64,000 bases of DNA from UBA1926 sp002337215 (GTDB taxonomy: Bacteria; Planctomycetota; Phycisphaerae; Phycisphaerales; UBA1924): positions 32,136 to 96,135 of the forward strand of contig CAXBAF010000015.1 in NCBI GenBank assembly GCA_963973795.1, read 5' to 3'. Positions 9,285-16,841 of this stretch are shown here, piece by piece. A model generated the notes under the pieces. The model made no database searches. It saw only the letters and a list, made by a program, of their open reading frames with translations, and was not told where the DNA came from. Both the position numbers and the translations under genes were made by a program. How positions within the stretch are numbered: position 1 is the stretch's first letter; every line of letters starts with the position of its first letter.

Positions 9285-12200
9285 ATGCCGACGCTCTACC
9301 TCATCGACGGGTACGCCCAGTTCTTCCGCGCCTACCACGCGATCCGCACGCCCATGACCAGCCCGGTGACCCAGGAGCCCACGAACATGTCGTTCGGGTT
9401 CGTCGGCATGCTGCTGAAACTCCTGCGGGGCGAGGGCGAGCACCTGCAGGGCGACGGGGCGCCGACGCATATCGCCGTGGCGCTCGATGTCTCCGGGGAC
9501 AAGGGCACATTCCGCAGCGAGCTGTACCCCGAGTACAAGGCCAATCGCGACGCGCCGCCCGAGGACCTCAAGCCTCAGGTGGAGCGGTGCCTGGAATTGC
9601 TCGAGGCGATCGGCGTGCCGGTGATCGGCGCGGAGGGGTTCGAGGCCGACGACGTGATCGCAGCGATCGCGACGCGGTACAGCGAAGCGCACCCTGATGT
9701 GCGCGTGCGGATCGTGAGCAAGGACAAGGACCTCAAGCAACTCCTCGGCGGGGGCACACCCGAGACCGAGATGTACGACATCCACACCGAGGGCTTGATC
9801 ACCTCGGCGACGCTCAGGGAAGAAACCGGGCTCGATCCGGGGCAGGTCGTGGACATGCTCGCGCTGATGGGCGACACCGCCGACAACGTGCCGGGGGTGC
9901 CGGGGATCGGTCCCAAGACCGCGGCGCAGCTGATCGGTGAGTTCGGCACGCTCGACGCCGTCGTCGCCGAGTGTCTGGACGACAAGCCGAAGAAGGAGTG
10001 GAAGATCAAGGGCAAGCGACGCGAGAACATCGCGGCGTTTGCGGACAAACTGCCGCTCTCGAAAGAGCTCGTGCAGCTCCGGTCTGACACGCCCGTCGAT
10101 CTCGATCTCGACGCGGCACGGAGCGAAACGCTGAAACTTGAGGCCCTTCTGCCGATCCTCAAGGAGTTGGGCTTCAACCGCTACCAGGACGAGGTGAAGG
10201 CGCTGCTGGGGATGCCGACCGGGGCAGACGCGGCGGAAGCGAAGCCCGCGCCAAAGAAGCGCGAAAAGACGGGGGGGATCGAGCCCGGCGGGTCGCTGTT
10301 CGATCAGCCCGCCGAGGGCGAATCGATCACGATCGAGGTGGACGGCGACTACACCTGCGTGCGCACGGAGAAGGAACTCGACGCGGTCGTGAAGGCGCTG
10401 AAGAAGGCCGACGCGTTCGCGGTCGATACCGAAACGACGGCGCTGCGCCCGATGAAGGCGGCGCTGGCGGGCGTCTCGATCGCGGTCGAGGCCGGGGCGG
10501 CGTGGTACATCCCGGTGCGCGCGCCCGGGGGCGAGACACACCTCGATGAGCAGACCGTCCTCGACGCCCTTCGGCCCTTCCTCGAGGACAAGTCCAAGGC
10601 GAAGATCGGGCACAACATCAAGTACGACCTGATCGTGCTGCGGAACGCGGGGGTGACGCTGCGGGGGTTTGGGGGGCGCTCGCAGGAACCGACAGGCGGG
10701 ACGCCTGTCCCACCAACAGCCACCGGCGGGGACAGCATGGTCGCGAGTTACCTGATCGATCCGTCGCGGTCGAGCCACTCGATGGACGCGCTCGCCCTCG
10801 CCCTGCTGGGGCGCGAGAACATCCCGATCAAGGAGTTGATCGGATCGGGCAAGAAGCAGAAGCGGTTCGACGAAGTACCGCTCGACCTCGCGGCGCCCTA
10901 CGCGGCCGAGGACGCGGACATCACGCTGCAGTTGCACGACAAGATGGCGCCCGAGATCGAGGCGATGGGCCTGAGCGATCTCTACCGCGAGATCGAGCTC
11001 CCGCTCGTCGGGGTGCTCGCGGAACTCGAGTACAACGGCATCGCCGTGGATGCCGACGAGCTCGACCGCCAGCGGGAACGGCTCGAAACGGAGATCGTTC
11101 GGCTGAAGAAAGAAGTCGAGACCGCGGCGATGGACACGGCCGGTCGCGGCTTCGACATCGACTCGCCCAAGCAGCTCTCCACGATCCTGTTCAACCAGCC
11201 CGACGACGAGGAGCCGGGCCTGGGGCTCAAGCCCATCAAGAAGACGAAGACGGGGTATTCGACCGACGCCGAGGTGCTGACCAAACTCAGCGAGGACGCG
11301 TCGATCGAGAGCGTCATCCCCGCGCTGATCCTCGAGTACCGCCAACTCGCGAAACTCGTGAGCACCTACCTCGTTGCGCTCAAGGAGGAAATCAACGAGG
11401 CGACGGGGCGCATCCACGCGAGTTTCAATCAGACCGTCGCCGCGACCGGTCGGCTGTCGTCATCCGACCCAAACCTGCAGAACATCCCGATTCGGACTGA
11501 CATCGGGCGTGAGATCCGCCGGGCATTCGTTGCGCCCGAGGGTCGGGTGCTGATCACAGCCGACTACAGCCAGATCGAACTCCGCCTGCTCGCGCATCTG
11601 TCGAAGGATCCCAACCTCACCGAGGCGTTCATCAACGGGGAGGACATCCACGCCGCGGTCGCCGCCCAGATCCACGGCGTGCCGCTCGCCGACATCACCC
11701 GCGAGCAACGCAACGGGGCGAAGATGGTCAACTTCGGGATCGTCTACGGCATCACCGCGTTCGGCCTCGCCCGCAGGCTGGGCTGCTCGAACGGCGAGGC
11801 CGACGAGATCATCACGGGATACAAGAAACGCTTCGCCGGCATCACGACCTTCCTCGAAGAATGCGTCGCCCAGGCGAAGCAGCACGGCTACGTCGAGACG
11901 ATGCTCAAACGCCGACGCCCGATCCCCGACATCGATTCCAACCAGCCCAACCGCCGGAACCTGGCCGAGCGGATGGCGATCAACAGCGTGGTGCAGGGCA
12001 GCGCGGCCGACCTGATCAAGCTCGCGATGATCGACCTGCACGGGCGGATCAAGACCGCGAACCTCCCCTCCCCCGTCGCCGGGGGGGGGGGTGGGCCCGA
12101 CCGCCCCGAGGGCGGGCGGGGTCGGAGGGGGTCTTCGGCTGCTGAGAACGGTCCGGTAGATGCGAAGACTCCCCCTCAGTCGGCTGCGCCGACAGCTCCC

Positions 12201-12404
12201 CCGTCGGCGACGGGGGAGCGGAGTGCCCTCCGCGATGTCCGCATGCTCCTCCAGATCCACGACGAACTCGTCTTCGAGGCCCCCGCCGAATCGGCTGATG
12301 CCGCGAAGGATGTCATCGTCGACCGCATGCAGCGGGCGATGGATCTGGATGTCCCGCTGGTTGTGGACAGCGGGATCAGCGGGAATTGGCACGAGGCGAA
12401 GTAA
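9285..12404 (+). CDS. polA: DNA polymerase I with two in-frame insertions
   Basis: 1039 residues, longer than the usual 900-950. The 5'-nuclease domain comes first (LIDGYAQFFRAYHA; SKDKDLKQLL; GDTADNVPGVPGIGPKTA). The 3'-5' exonuclease domain keeps Exo I (AVDTETTAL), Exo II (GHNIKYDLIVL) and Exo III (YAAEDAD), so proofreading should be active. Polymerase motif A is ADYSQIELRLLAHLS, motif B is GAKMVNFGIVYG and motif C is LLQIHDELVFE. Two segments have no counterpart in ordinary Pol I: residues 463-482 in the exonuclease domain and about 928-984 just before motif C. Both coincide with palindromic GC-rich DNA (see the separate entries). All catalytic motifs are otherwise present, so the enzyme is probably functional. 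The stop codon overlaps the next start by 1 nt (TAATG). Confidence 0.96.
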   Translation: MPTLYLIDGYAQFFRAYHAIRTPMTSPVTQEPTNMSFGFVGMLLKLLRGEGEHLQGDGAPTHIAVALDVSGDKGTFRSELYPEYKANRDAPPEDLKPQVERCLELLEAIGVPVIGAEGFEADDVIAAIATRYSEAHPDVRVRIVSKDKDLKQLLGGGTPETEMYDIHTEGLITSATLREETGLDPGQVVDMLALMGDTADNVPGVPGIGPKTAAQLIGEFGTLDAVVAECLDDKPKKEWKIKGKRRENIAAFADKLPLSKELVQLRSDTPVDLDLDAARSETLKLEALLPILKELGFNRYQDEVKALLGMPTGADAAEAKPAPKKREKTGGIEPGGSLFDQPAEGESITIEVDGDYTCVRTEKELDAVVKALKKADAFAVDTETTALRPMKAALAGVSIAVEAGAAWYIPVRAPGGETHLDEQTVLDALRPFLEDKSKAKIGHNIKYDLIVLRNAGVTLRGFGGRSQEPTGGTPVPPTATGGDSMVASYLIDPSRSSHSMDALALALLGRENIPIKELIGSGKKQKRFDEVPLDLAAPYAAEDADITLQLHDKMAPEIEAMGLSDLYREIELPLVGVLAELEYNGIAVDADELDRQRERLETEIVRLKKEVETAAMDTAGRGFDIDSPKQLSTILFNQPDDEEPGLGLKPIKKTKTGYSTDAEVLTKLSEDASIESVIPALILEYRQLAKLVSTYLVALKEEINEATGRIHASFNQTVAATGRLSSSDPNLQNIPIRTDIGREIRRAFVAPEGRVLITADYSQIELRLLAHLSKDPNLTEAFINGEDIHAAVAAQIHGVPLADITREQRNGAKMVNFGIVYGITAFGLARRLGCSNGEADEIITGYKKRFAGITTFLEECVAQAKQHGYVETMLKRRRPIPDIDSNQPNRRNLAERMAINSVVQGSAADLIKLAMIDLHGRIKTANLPSPVAGGGGGPDRPEGGRGRRGSSAAENGPVDAKTPPQSAAPTAPPSATGERSALRDVRMLLQIHDELVFEAPAESADAAKDVIVDRMQRAMDLDVPLVVDSGISGNWHEAK
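10671..10730. repeat. Short palindromic element in frame within polA (exonuclease domain)
   Basis: A 60-bp segment encoding G463-G482 (GGRSQEPTGGTPVPPTATGG), inserted between Exo II and the conserved DSMVASYLID segment. It contains the perfect hairpin GACAGGCG-GGA-CGCCTGTC at 10691-10709, followed by CCACCAAC. It looks like a dispersed extragenic palindrome captured in frame. From memory, 'GACAGGC...GCCTGTC CCACC' elements are common in planctomycete intergenic DNA. Confidence 0.65.
12066..12236. repeat. Multi-hairpin GC-rich element in frame within polA (before motif C)
   Basis: About 171 bp encoding a low-complexity Gly/Pro/Ala/Arg insert (residues about 928-984) between the helix ending GRIKTANL and motif C (VRMLLQIHDE). 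It contains a perfect 12-bp inverted repeat with a 1-nt centre at 12195-12219 (GCTCCCCCGTCG/CGACGGGGGAGC) and a hairpin GTCGGC-TGC-GCCGAC at 12179-12193. A longer imperfect stem pairs the region ending at 12137 with the region starting at 12163 (GTCTTCG/CGAAGAC plus the flanking G5/C5 runs). There is also a run of eleven G near 12081. The segment 'CCCCCTCAGTCGGC...' resembles a repeat type seen in many genomes. Confidence 0.65.
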
Positions 12405-13153
12405 TGCGACGCGCGGGACCCACGATTCAACGACTCGGATCGAAGCGGCTCGTCGCATCGATTGCAATCGGTGCCTCTCTCACAGTCGCGGTCGCGTGGT
12501 GGTTCGAGATGCAGCCGATGAATCTTCTCCCCGTGCCCTACAGCTGGAGCAAGTACTCGGATTCGACCGGGTATCGCCCGCTTCCCAGCGAGCAAGACGA
12601 GCGACAGCGGTATTGGGCATTGGACCGGAGCACGGGGTGCAGCTGGCTTCAGGTCTACAACCGACCACTTGACGAGATCGACGAGCGCGTGCTTGACGAG
12701 ATCCGGCGTGCAAAGCCGGAGCCGTTGCCCGGTTGGAACTCCATCGCTGACCGTACCGAATTCAACAGAATCGTCTTCGAGAACCTCGCGGGTTGGCCGT
12801 TCCGTTGTCTCCGGAGCGTCGGGACAATCGGCCCGATTCTTCCGGGCCAGCCCGAGTCGAACAGATCCGGCCCGATGAAATACACCACTGCGATGCCGCT
12901 GTGGGGGATCGAACTCCTTGAACCCGAGTATCCCGATCTCCCGACTGGCATCATGCCGGGTCGATTCATTCTCAATCTTCTGTTCTATGCGGGCATCGCG
13001 TACACCCTGCTCTCGATCCCGAGCATGCGCCGAGTGATCCGACGCCTCACCAACCGCTGCACCGCCTGCGGCTACTCGCTCGACAACCTCACAGTCGGCA
13101 CGTGCCCCGAGTGCGGCGGCACGACCCGGGAGAACTCGCATGAGGCGAAATGA
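12404..13153 (+). CDS. Membrane protein with C-terminal zinc ribbon
   Basis: 249 residues of unknown function. One helix lies near the N-terminus (VASIAIGASLTVAVAWWF) and a second near residue 190 (FILNLLFYAGIAYTLLSI), separated by a Trp/Pro-rich extracytoplasmic-looking stretch. The C-terminus has two CxxC knuckles, CTACGYSLDNLTVGTCPECG, a ribbon seen at the end of many planctomycete membrane proteins. The start overlaps the polA stop (TAATG), so it is probably translated from the polA message, although no functional link to replication is evident. The start at 12404 is chosen because of this overlap. Confidence 0.75.
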   Translation: MRRAGPTIQRLGSKRLVASIAIGASLTVAVAWWFEMQPMNLLPVPYSWSKYSDSTGYRPLPSEQDERQRYWALDRSTGCSWLQVYNRPLDEIDERVLDEIRRAKPEPLPGWNSIADRTEFNRIVFENLAGWPFRCLRSVGTIGPILPGQPESNRSGPMKYTTAMPLWGIELLEPEYPDLPTGIMPGRFILNLLFYAGIAYTLLSIPSMRRVIRRLTNRCTACGYSLDNLTVGTCPECGGTTRENSHEAK

Positions 13154-13214
13154 ATGGACACTGGAAATCTGATCGCCCCCGCAATATCCCGTACTTGTGC
13201 GCGTTCGGCGTTGC

Positions 13215-14450
13215 ATGACCATCCACTCAAACTGCGCTCTCGCCGTGGCGTGCGGGATCGGTGCGATCTCGACGGCACAGGTCTGTAACCCAACGTCGAT
13301 CGATGCAGCGGTTGAACAGACGCTCGCCGATTTCCCGAGCCTGCTCGAGGGCGCGTGCCTTCTTGTCGGGGACGCCGACGGGATTCTTTACGAGGGCTAC
13401 TTCGGGAGCTACGGCCCCGAGACCTCGATCCCGCTCGCGTCCGCCAGCAAGCTCATCTCCGCGGTCGCCGTCATGACCCTGATCGATTCGGACGCGATCG
13501 ACCCGCACGCGCCGATCGTCGAGTATCTGCCGGAGATGTTCGCGTACAGCCGCGCCGGGCTCATCAAGCCCATGATGACCGTGGACGAGATGTACTCGAT
13601 GACCTCGGGGCTTTCGGGCGACGCCGGCGACACGATCCTCTCGGATCTTTCGCTCACGCTCGAAGAGGCCGTGGATCTGATCGCGACGACCGTTGTTCCC
13701 GCAGCGCTGCCCGGCAACGAGCTGAACTACTCGGGCCTCGGCATGCACACCACCGGCTACCTCTGCGAAGTCATCAGCGGCATGCCGTTCGACGCATTCT
13801 ATCGCGAGACCGTCTCCGTCCCTCTCAACACGCCGAGCATCGCATGGGACGGGCTCGGGGAAACCCAGAATTTCCGCCCCTCGGGCGGGGGCGCGAGCAA
13901 CGCCCGCGACTACGGGCGGGTCCTCCGGATGCTCTCCCGAGGTGGTGAACTCGACGGCGTTCGGCTGCTGAGCCCCGAGGCCGTCGAGAGCATGTATGCC
14001 GAGCGAACCGTCGGCCTCCCCTACGGCGATGTCCCCGCGGACGCCGCCCGGTACGGCTGGGGCTACGCCTTCGGGCAGTGGGTCGAGCATCGCGACGACC
14101 AGGGGAACCCCACCGTGCTTACCAGCCCCGGTGCGTTCGGGACCTCGCCCTGGATCGATCTCGAAGACGGCTACTGGGGGGTCTTCATGGTTGACGGAAT
14201 CGGCGCGCTCGTCCGCGACCACTTCTTCGAAATCCGCGAGGCGGTCGAACAGCAGATCATCCACGCCGAATGCACGCCCTGCCAGATCGATTTCAACCAC
14301 GACGGCGTGCTCGATCTCAACGATATCGCCGCCTTCTCGATCTTCGGGCAATCCGGTGACCGCCGGGGCGACCTGACAGGCGATGAGGTTTTCGACCTGG
14401 CGGACATCGCCCGCTTTATCGAGACATTCACCGCTGGTTGTCTGTTGTGA
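13215..14450 (+). CDS. Secreted serine hydrolase (beta-lactamase/PBP-like) with dockerin-like C-terminus
   Basis: 411 residues from ATG 13215. A signal peptide (residues 1-22, CALAVACGIGAISTAQ) is followed by a serine beta-lactamase/class C-like domain. The SxxK nucleophile motif is S76-A-S-K79 within PLASASKLIS, and the second motif tyrosine is Y172 in ELNYSGLGMHTTGYL (YSG rather than YSN, as in several esterases of this fold). The last about 60 residues hold a dockerin-like module with two near-canonical calcium loops: DFNHDGVLDLNDIA and DLTGDEVFDLADIA. It ends GCLL instead of the usual GCP. The family includes esterases, D-aminopeptidases and beta-lactamases, so the substrate is unknown. 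A GTG at 13197 is an alternative start that weakens the signal peptide. Confidence 0.85.
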   Translation: MTIHSNCALAVACGIGAISTAQVCNPTSIDAAVEQTLADFPSLLEGACLLVGDADGILYEGYFGSYGPETSIPLASASKLISAVAVMTLIDSDAIDPHAPIVEYLPEMFAYSRAGLIKPMMTVDEMYSMTSGLSGDAGDTILSDLSLTLEEAVDLIATTVVPAALPGNELNYSGLGMHTTGYLCEVISGMPFDAFYRETVSVPLNTPSIAWDGLGETQNFRPSGGGASNARDYGRVLRMLSRGGELDGVRLLSPEAVESMYAERTVGLPYGDVPADAARYGWGYAFGQWVEHRDDQGNPTVLTSPGAFGTSPWIDLEDGYWGVFMVDGIGALVRDHFFEIREAVEQQIIHAECTPCQIDFNHDGVLDLNDIAAFSIFGQSGDRRGDLTGDEVFDLADIARFIETFTAGCLL

Positions 14451-14534
14451 ATCGACCCGTGCACGCGGTCCCTCGGGCGTGATCGCGACGGGACGCGGGA
14501 ACACGAAGATCGAACGAGTCGGCCATGCCGCGGC

Positions 14535-14960
14535 TCAGCCCACCATCCCGGTGATGTTCAGCATCGCCCGCGCCATGCGGTTGCCCATGTCCACGAACGG
14601 GTCGGCCTTGCCGGGCCCCAGTTCGTCGCGGGCCGTCCGTTCCCAGAGGCCCAGCCAGCGGTCGAAGTGCTCGGGGGTGAGGCCCAGGCCGAAATGCTTC
14701 ATCGCGGGTCGGCCTGAGTAGCGACCGGTCTTGAGCACCGCGGCTGACCAGAATTCGCACATGCGGTCAAAGTGGGCGTCCCAGTCGGTGACCTCGCGCT
14801 CGAAGACGGGCCCGATCAGTTCGTCCTCCCGCGCGGCCGAATAGAACGCGATCACCAGTCGGCGGATCTCCGCTTCGTCCGCCATGCCGCCGTTCCCGCC
14901 CGGGCGGTCGGGCGAGCCGGGGCCCTCGGTCAGTGAGAGGGGGGTGTTGTTGGACATCAT
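14535..14960 (-). CDS. Group III truncated haemoglobin
   Basis: 141 residues from the double ATG at 14955-14960; GGAGG lies 7 nt upstream of the first ATG. The pattern matches group III truncated globins: LVIAFYSAAREDELIGPVFE (helix B with the Tyr expected at B10), then WDAHFDRMCEFWSAAVLKTG, RYSGRPAMKHF, and HFDRWLGLWERT, whose His is the likely proximal haem ligand. Members bind haem and O2 or NO; suggested roles are NO/O2 chemistry or redox signalling, and none is established for planctomycetes. The N-terminal 25 residues are Gly/Pro-rich and probably disordered. It is convergent with the serine hydrolase and divergent from the amidohydrolase, so it is monocistronic. Confidence 0.88.
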   Translation of the reverse strand: MMSNNTPLSLTEGPGSPDRPGGNGGMADEAEIRRLVIAFYSAAREDELIGPVFEREVTDWDAHFDRMCEFWSAAVLKTGRYSGRPAMKHFGLGLTPEHFDRWLGLWERTARDELGPGKADPFVDMGNRMARAMLNITGMVG

Positions 14961-15110
14961 GCTGGCTCCTCCGCGCGGGTTCGGCCTCACAACAAACCGG
15001 CCGGCGTAGGCGACAAAGCGACGACGCCCGCGGGCAACTGTACGCCCCGCGGGGGTCTTCCGGACACCGATCCCGCGCTGCGGCGGAGGCGACCTCGGTA
15101 CGCTGCGTGC

Positions 15111-16823
15111 ATGATCCGAACACTCTTCGCGCTCGCCGTATTCCTGATCGCGCGCCCCGTGCTCTCCCAGTCCGGATCCGAGCCGGGCGTTCTGTACTAC
15201 AACGGCACGATCTACACCGCCGACCCCGACCGCCCGGTCGTTGAGGCGATGGCGGTGCGCGGCAACACGATCGTCGGCATCGGCACGAGAGAGCAGGCGG
15301 ACGCAGGGCTCCGTCAGACCTTGGGCGAGGTCGGCGACGAGAAGGGAATCGACCTCCGGGGCAAGACGGTCCTGCCGGGCCTCATCGACGCGCACGGCCA
15401 CATGCGCGGACTCGGTGCGCTGCAGACCGGCGTGCTCGATCTGACGGGCACGACTTCGTACGAGCAGGTTATCACACTCGTGAAGCAACGCGCCGCCGAG
15501 ACCCCGAAGGGCGAGTGGGTCCTGGGGCGCAACTGGGACAACGAGTCGTGGGCCGACAAGGCGATGCCGACGCACGACGAACTTTCCCGGGCGGTGCCCG
15601 ATCACCCGGTCTGGCTGCACCGCGTGGACGGGCACGCCGCGCTCGCCAACCGAGCGGCGATGGACACCTCGGATGTCTCGCCCGAATCGAAGGACCCCGC
15701 GGGGGGCGAGCTGCTCCGCAAGCCCAATGGCGATCTGACGGGTGTCTTCATCGACACGGCCGAGGGCCTCATCGAACGGGCCGTGCCCGCGGGTGCCCGG
15801 GGCGACGCGGAGTCGATGATCCTTGCCGCCCAGCAGGCGTGCCTTTCGGCCGGGCTCACGGGCGTCCACGACATGGGCGTCCACCCGCGCACCGCCGACC
15901 TCTACCGGGCGATGGACGACGCGGGCAGACTCAAGCTCCGCATCCACGCGGCCTGCCCGGCTCAGTTCGCGGTCAAGCACTTCGAGAACAACGAGCCCTA
16001 CAGATCCGACCGCTTCAACTACGCGGCGACCAAGGTCTACATCGACGGCGCGATGGGCAGCCGGGGCGCGTGGATGCTCGCGCCCTACGCCGACCGTCCG
16101 GTCTACGGGACGGGGGAGAACGCGGGTGAGCCCTACACGGGCCTCGCCGTCCGCGAGCCGGGGTTCATCGAGATGATCAGCCGGCACGCACTGGAGCGCG
16201 GCTACCAGGTCTGCACCCACGCGATCGGGGACCGGGGCAACCGCGAGGTTCTCGACGCCTACGAGCGCGCGGCCGCGAGCACGGGCCGGTCGCTCGCCGA
16301 TGCCCGGTTCCGCATCGAGCACGCGCAGCTCCTCTCACCCGCCGACATCCCGCGGTTCGCCTCGCTGGGCGTGATCGCGAGCATGCAGCCCACCCACTGC
16401 ACCAGCGACATGCGTTGGGTCGAGACCCGCGTGGGTGCGGAACGGGCCCGCGGCGCATACGCGTGGCAGAGCCTGCTCCGATCCGGCGCGGTCATCGCGG
16501 GCGGCAGCGACTTCCCGGTCGAGAGCCACAACCCGTTCTTCGGGTTCTACGCCGCCGTGACGCGGCAGAACCAGGAGCGCGTGCCCGAAGACGGCTGGCT
16601 GCCCGGCGAGCGGATGACCCGAGTGCAGGCGCTCCGGAGCATGACCATCGACGCAGCCTACTCGGCCTTCATGGAAGACCTCACAGGCTCGCTTACCCCC
16701 GGCAAACGGGCCGATTTCATCATCATCGATCGCGACATCATGACGTGCGAGCCCGAGAGAATCTCCGCCACACGGGTGCTGGAAACCGTGATCGATGGGC
16801 AGCAGGTGTTCATCGCGGACTGA
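15111..16823 (+). CDS. Secreted amidohydrolase (YtcJ/imidazolonepropionase-like)
   Basis: 570 residues. The signal peptide is MIRTLFALAVFLIARPVLSQ. The metal-dependent amidohydrolase fold is evident: the opening beta-sandwich (LYYNGTIYTADPDRPVVEAM), the first metal motif LPGLIDAHGHMRGLG, later His residues in VCTHAIGDRGNREVL and IEHAQLL, the late Asp motif GGSDFPVESHNPFFG, and the closing LTPGKRADFIIID. This is the YtcJ-type arrangement (COG1574), whose members hydrolyse C-N bonds in largely unknown substrates. Export to the periplasm is inferred from the signal peptide. It stands alone: divergent from the globin gene and convergent with the phosphatase gene at 16842. Confidence 0.9.
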   Translation: MIRTLFALAVFLIARPVLSQSGSEPGVLYYNGTIYTADPDRPVVEAMAVRGNTIVGIGTREQADAGLRQTLGEVGDEKGIDLRGKTVLPGLIDAHGHMRGLGALQTGVLDLTGTTSYEQVITLVKQRAAETPKGEWVLGRNWDNESWADKAMPTHDELSRAVPDHPVWLHRVDGHAALANRAAMDTSDVSPESKDPAGGELLRKPNGDLTGVFIDTAEGLIERAVPAGARGDAESMILAAQQACLSAGLTGVHDMGVHPRTADLYRAMDDAGRLKLRIHAACPAQFAVKHFENNEPYRSDRFNYAATKVYIDGAMGSRGAWMLAPYADRPVYGTGENAGEPYTGLAVREPGFIEMISRHALERGYQVCTHAIGDRGNREVLDAYERAAASTGRSLADARFRIEHAQLLSPADIPRFASLGVIASMQPTHCTSDMRWVETRVGAERARGAYAWQSLLRSGAVIAGGSDFPVESHNPFFGFYAAVTRQNQERVPEDGWLPGERMTRVQALRSMTIDAAYSAFMEDLTGSLTPGKRADFIIIDRDIMTCEPERISATRVLETVIDGQQVFIAD

Positions 16824-16841
16824 TTCCCCGCGGCGGCCGAC

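Noticed and set aside
14961..16322. N-terminal extension of the globin frame on the minus strand
   Set aside because: It is antisense to the amidohydrolase; the globin starts at the double ATG with GGAGG upstream.
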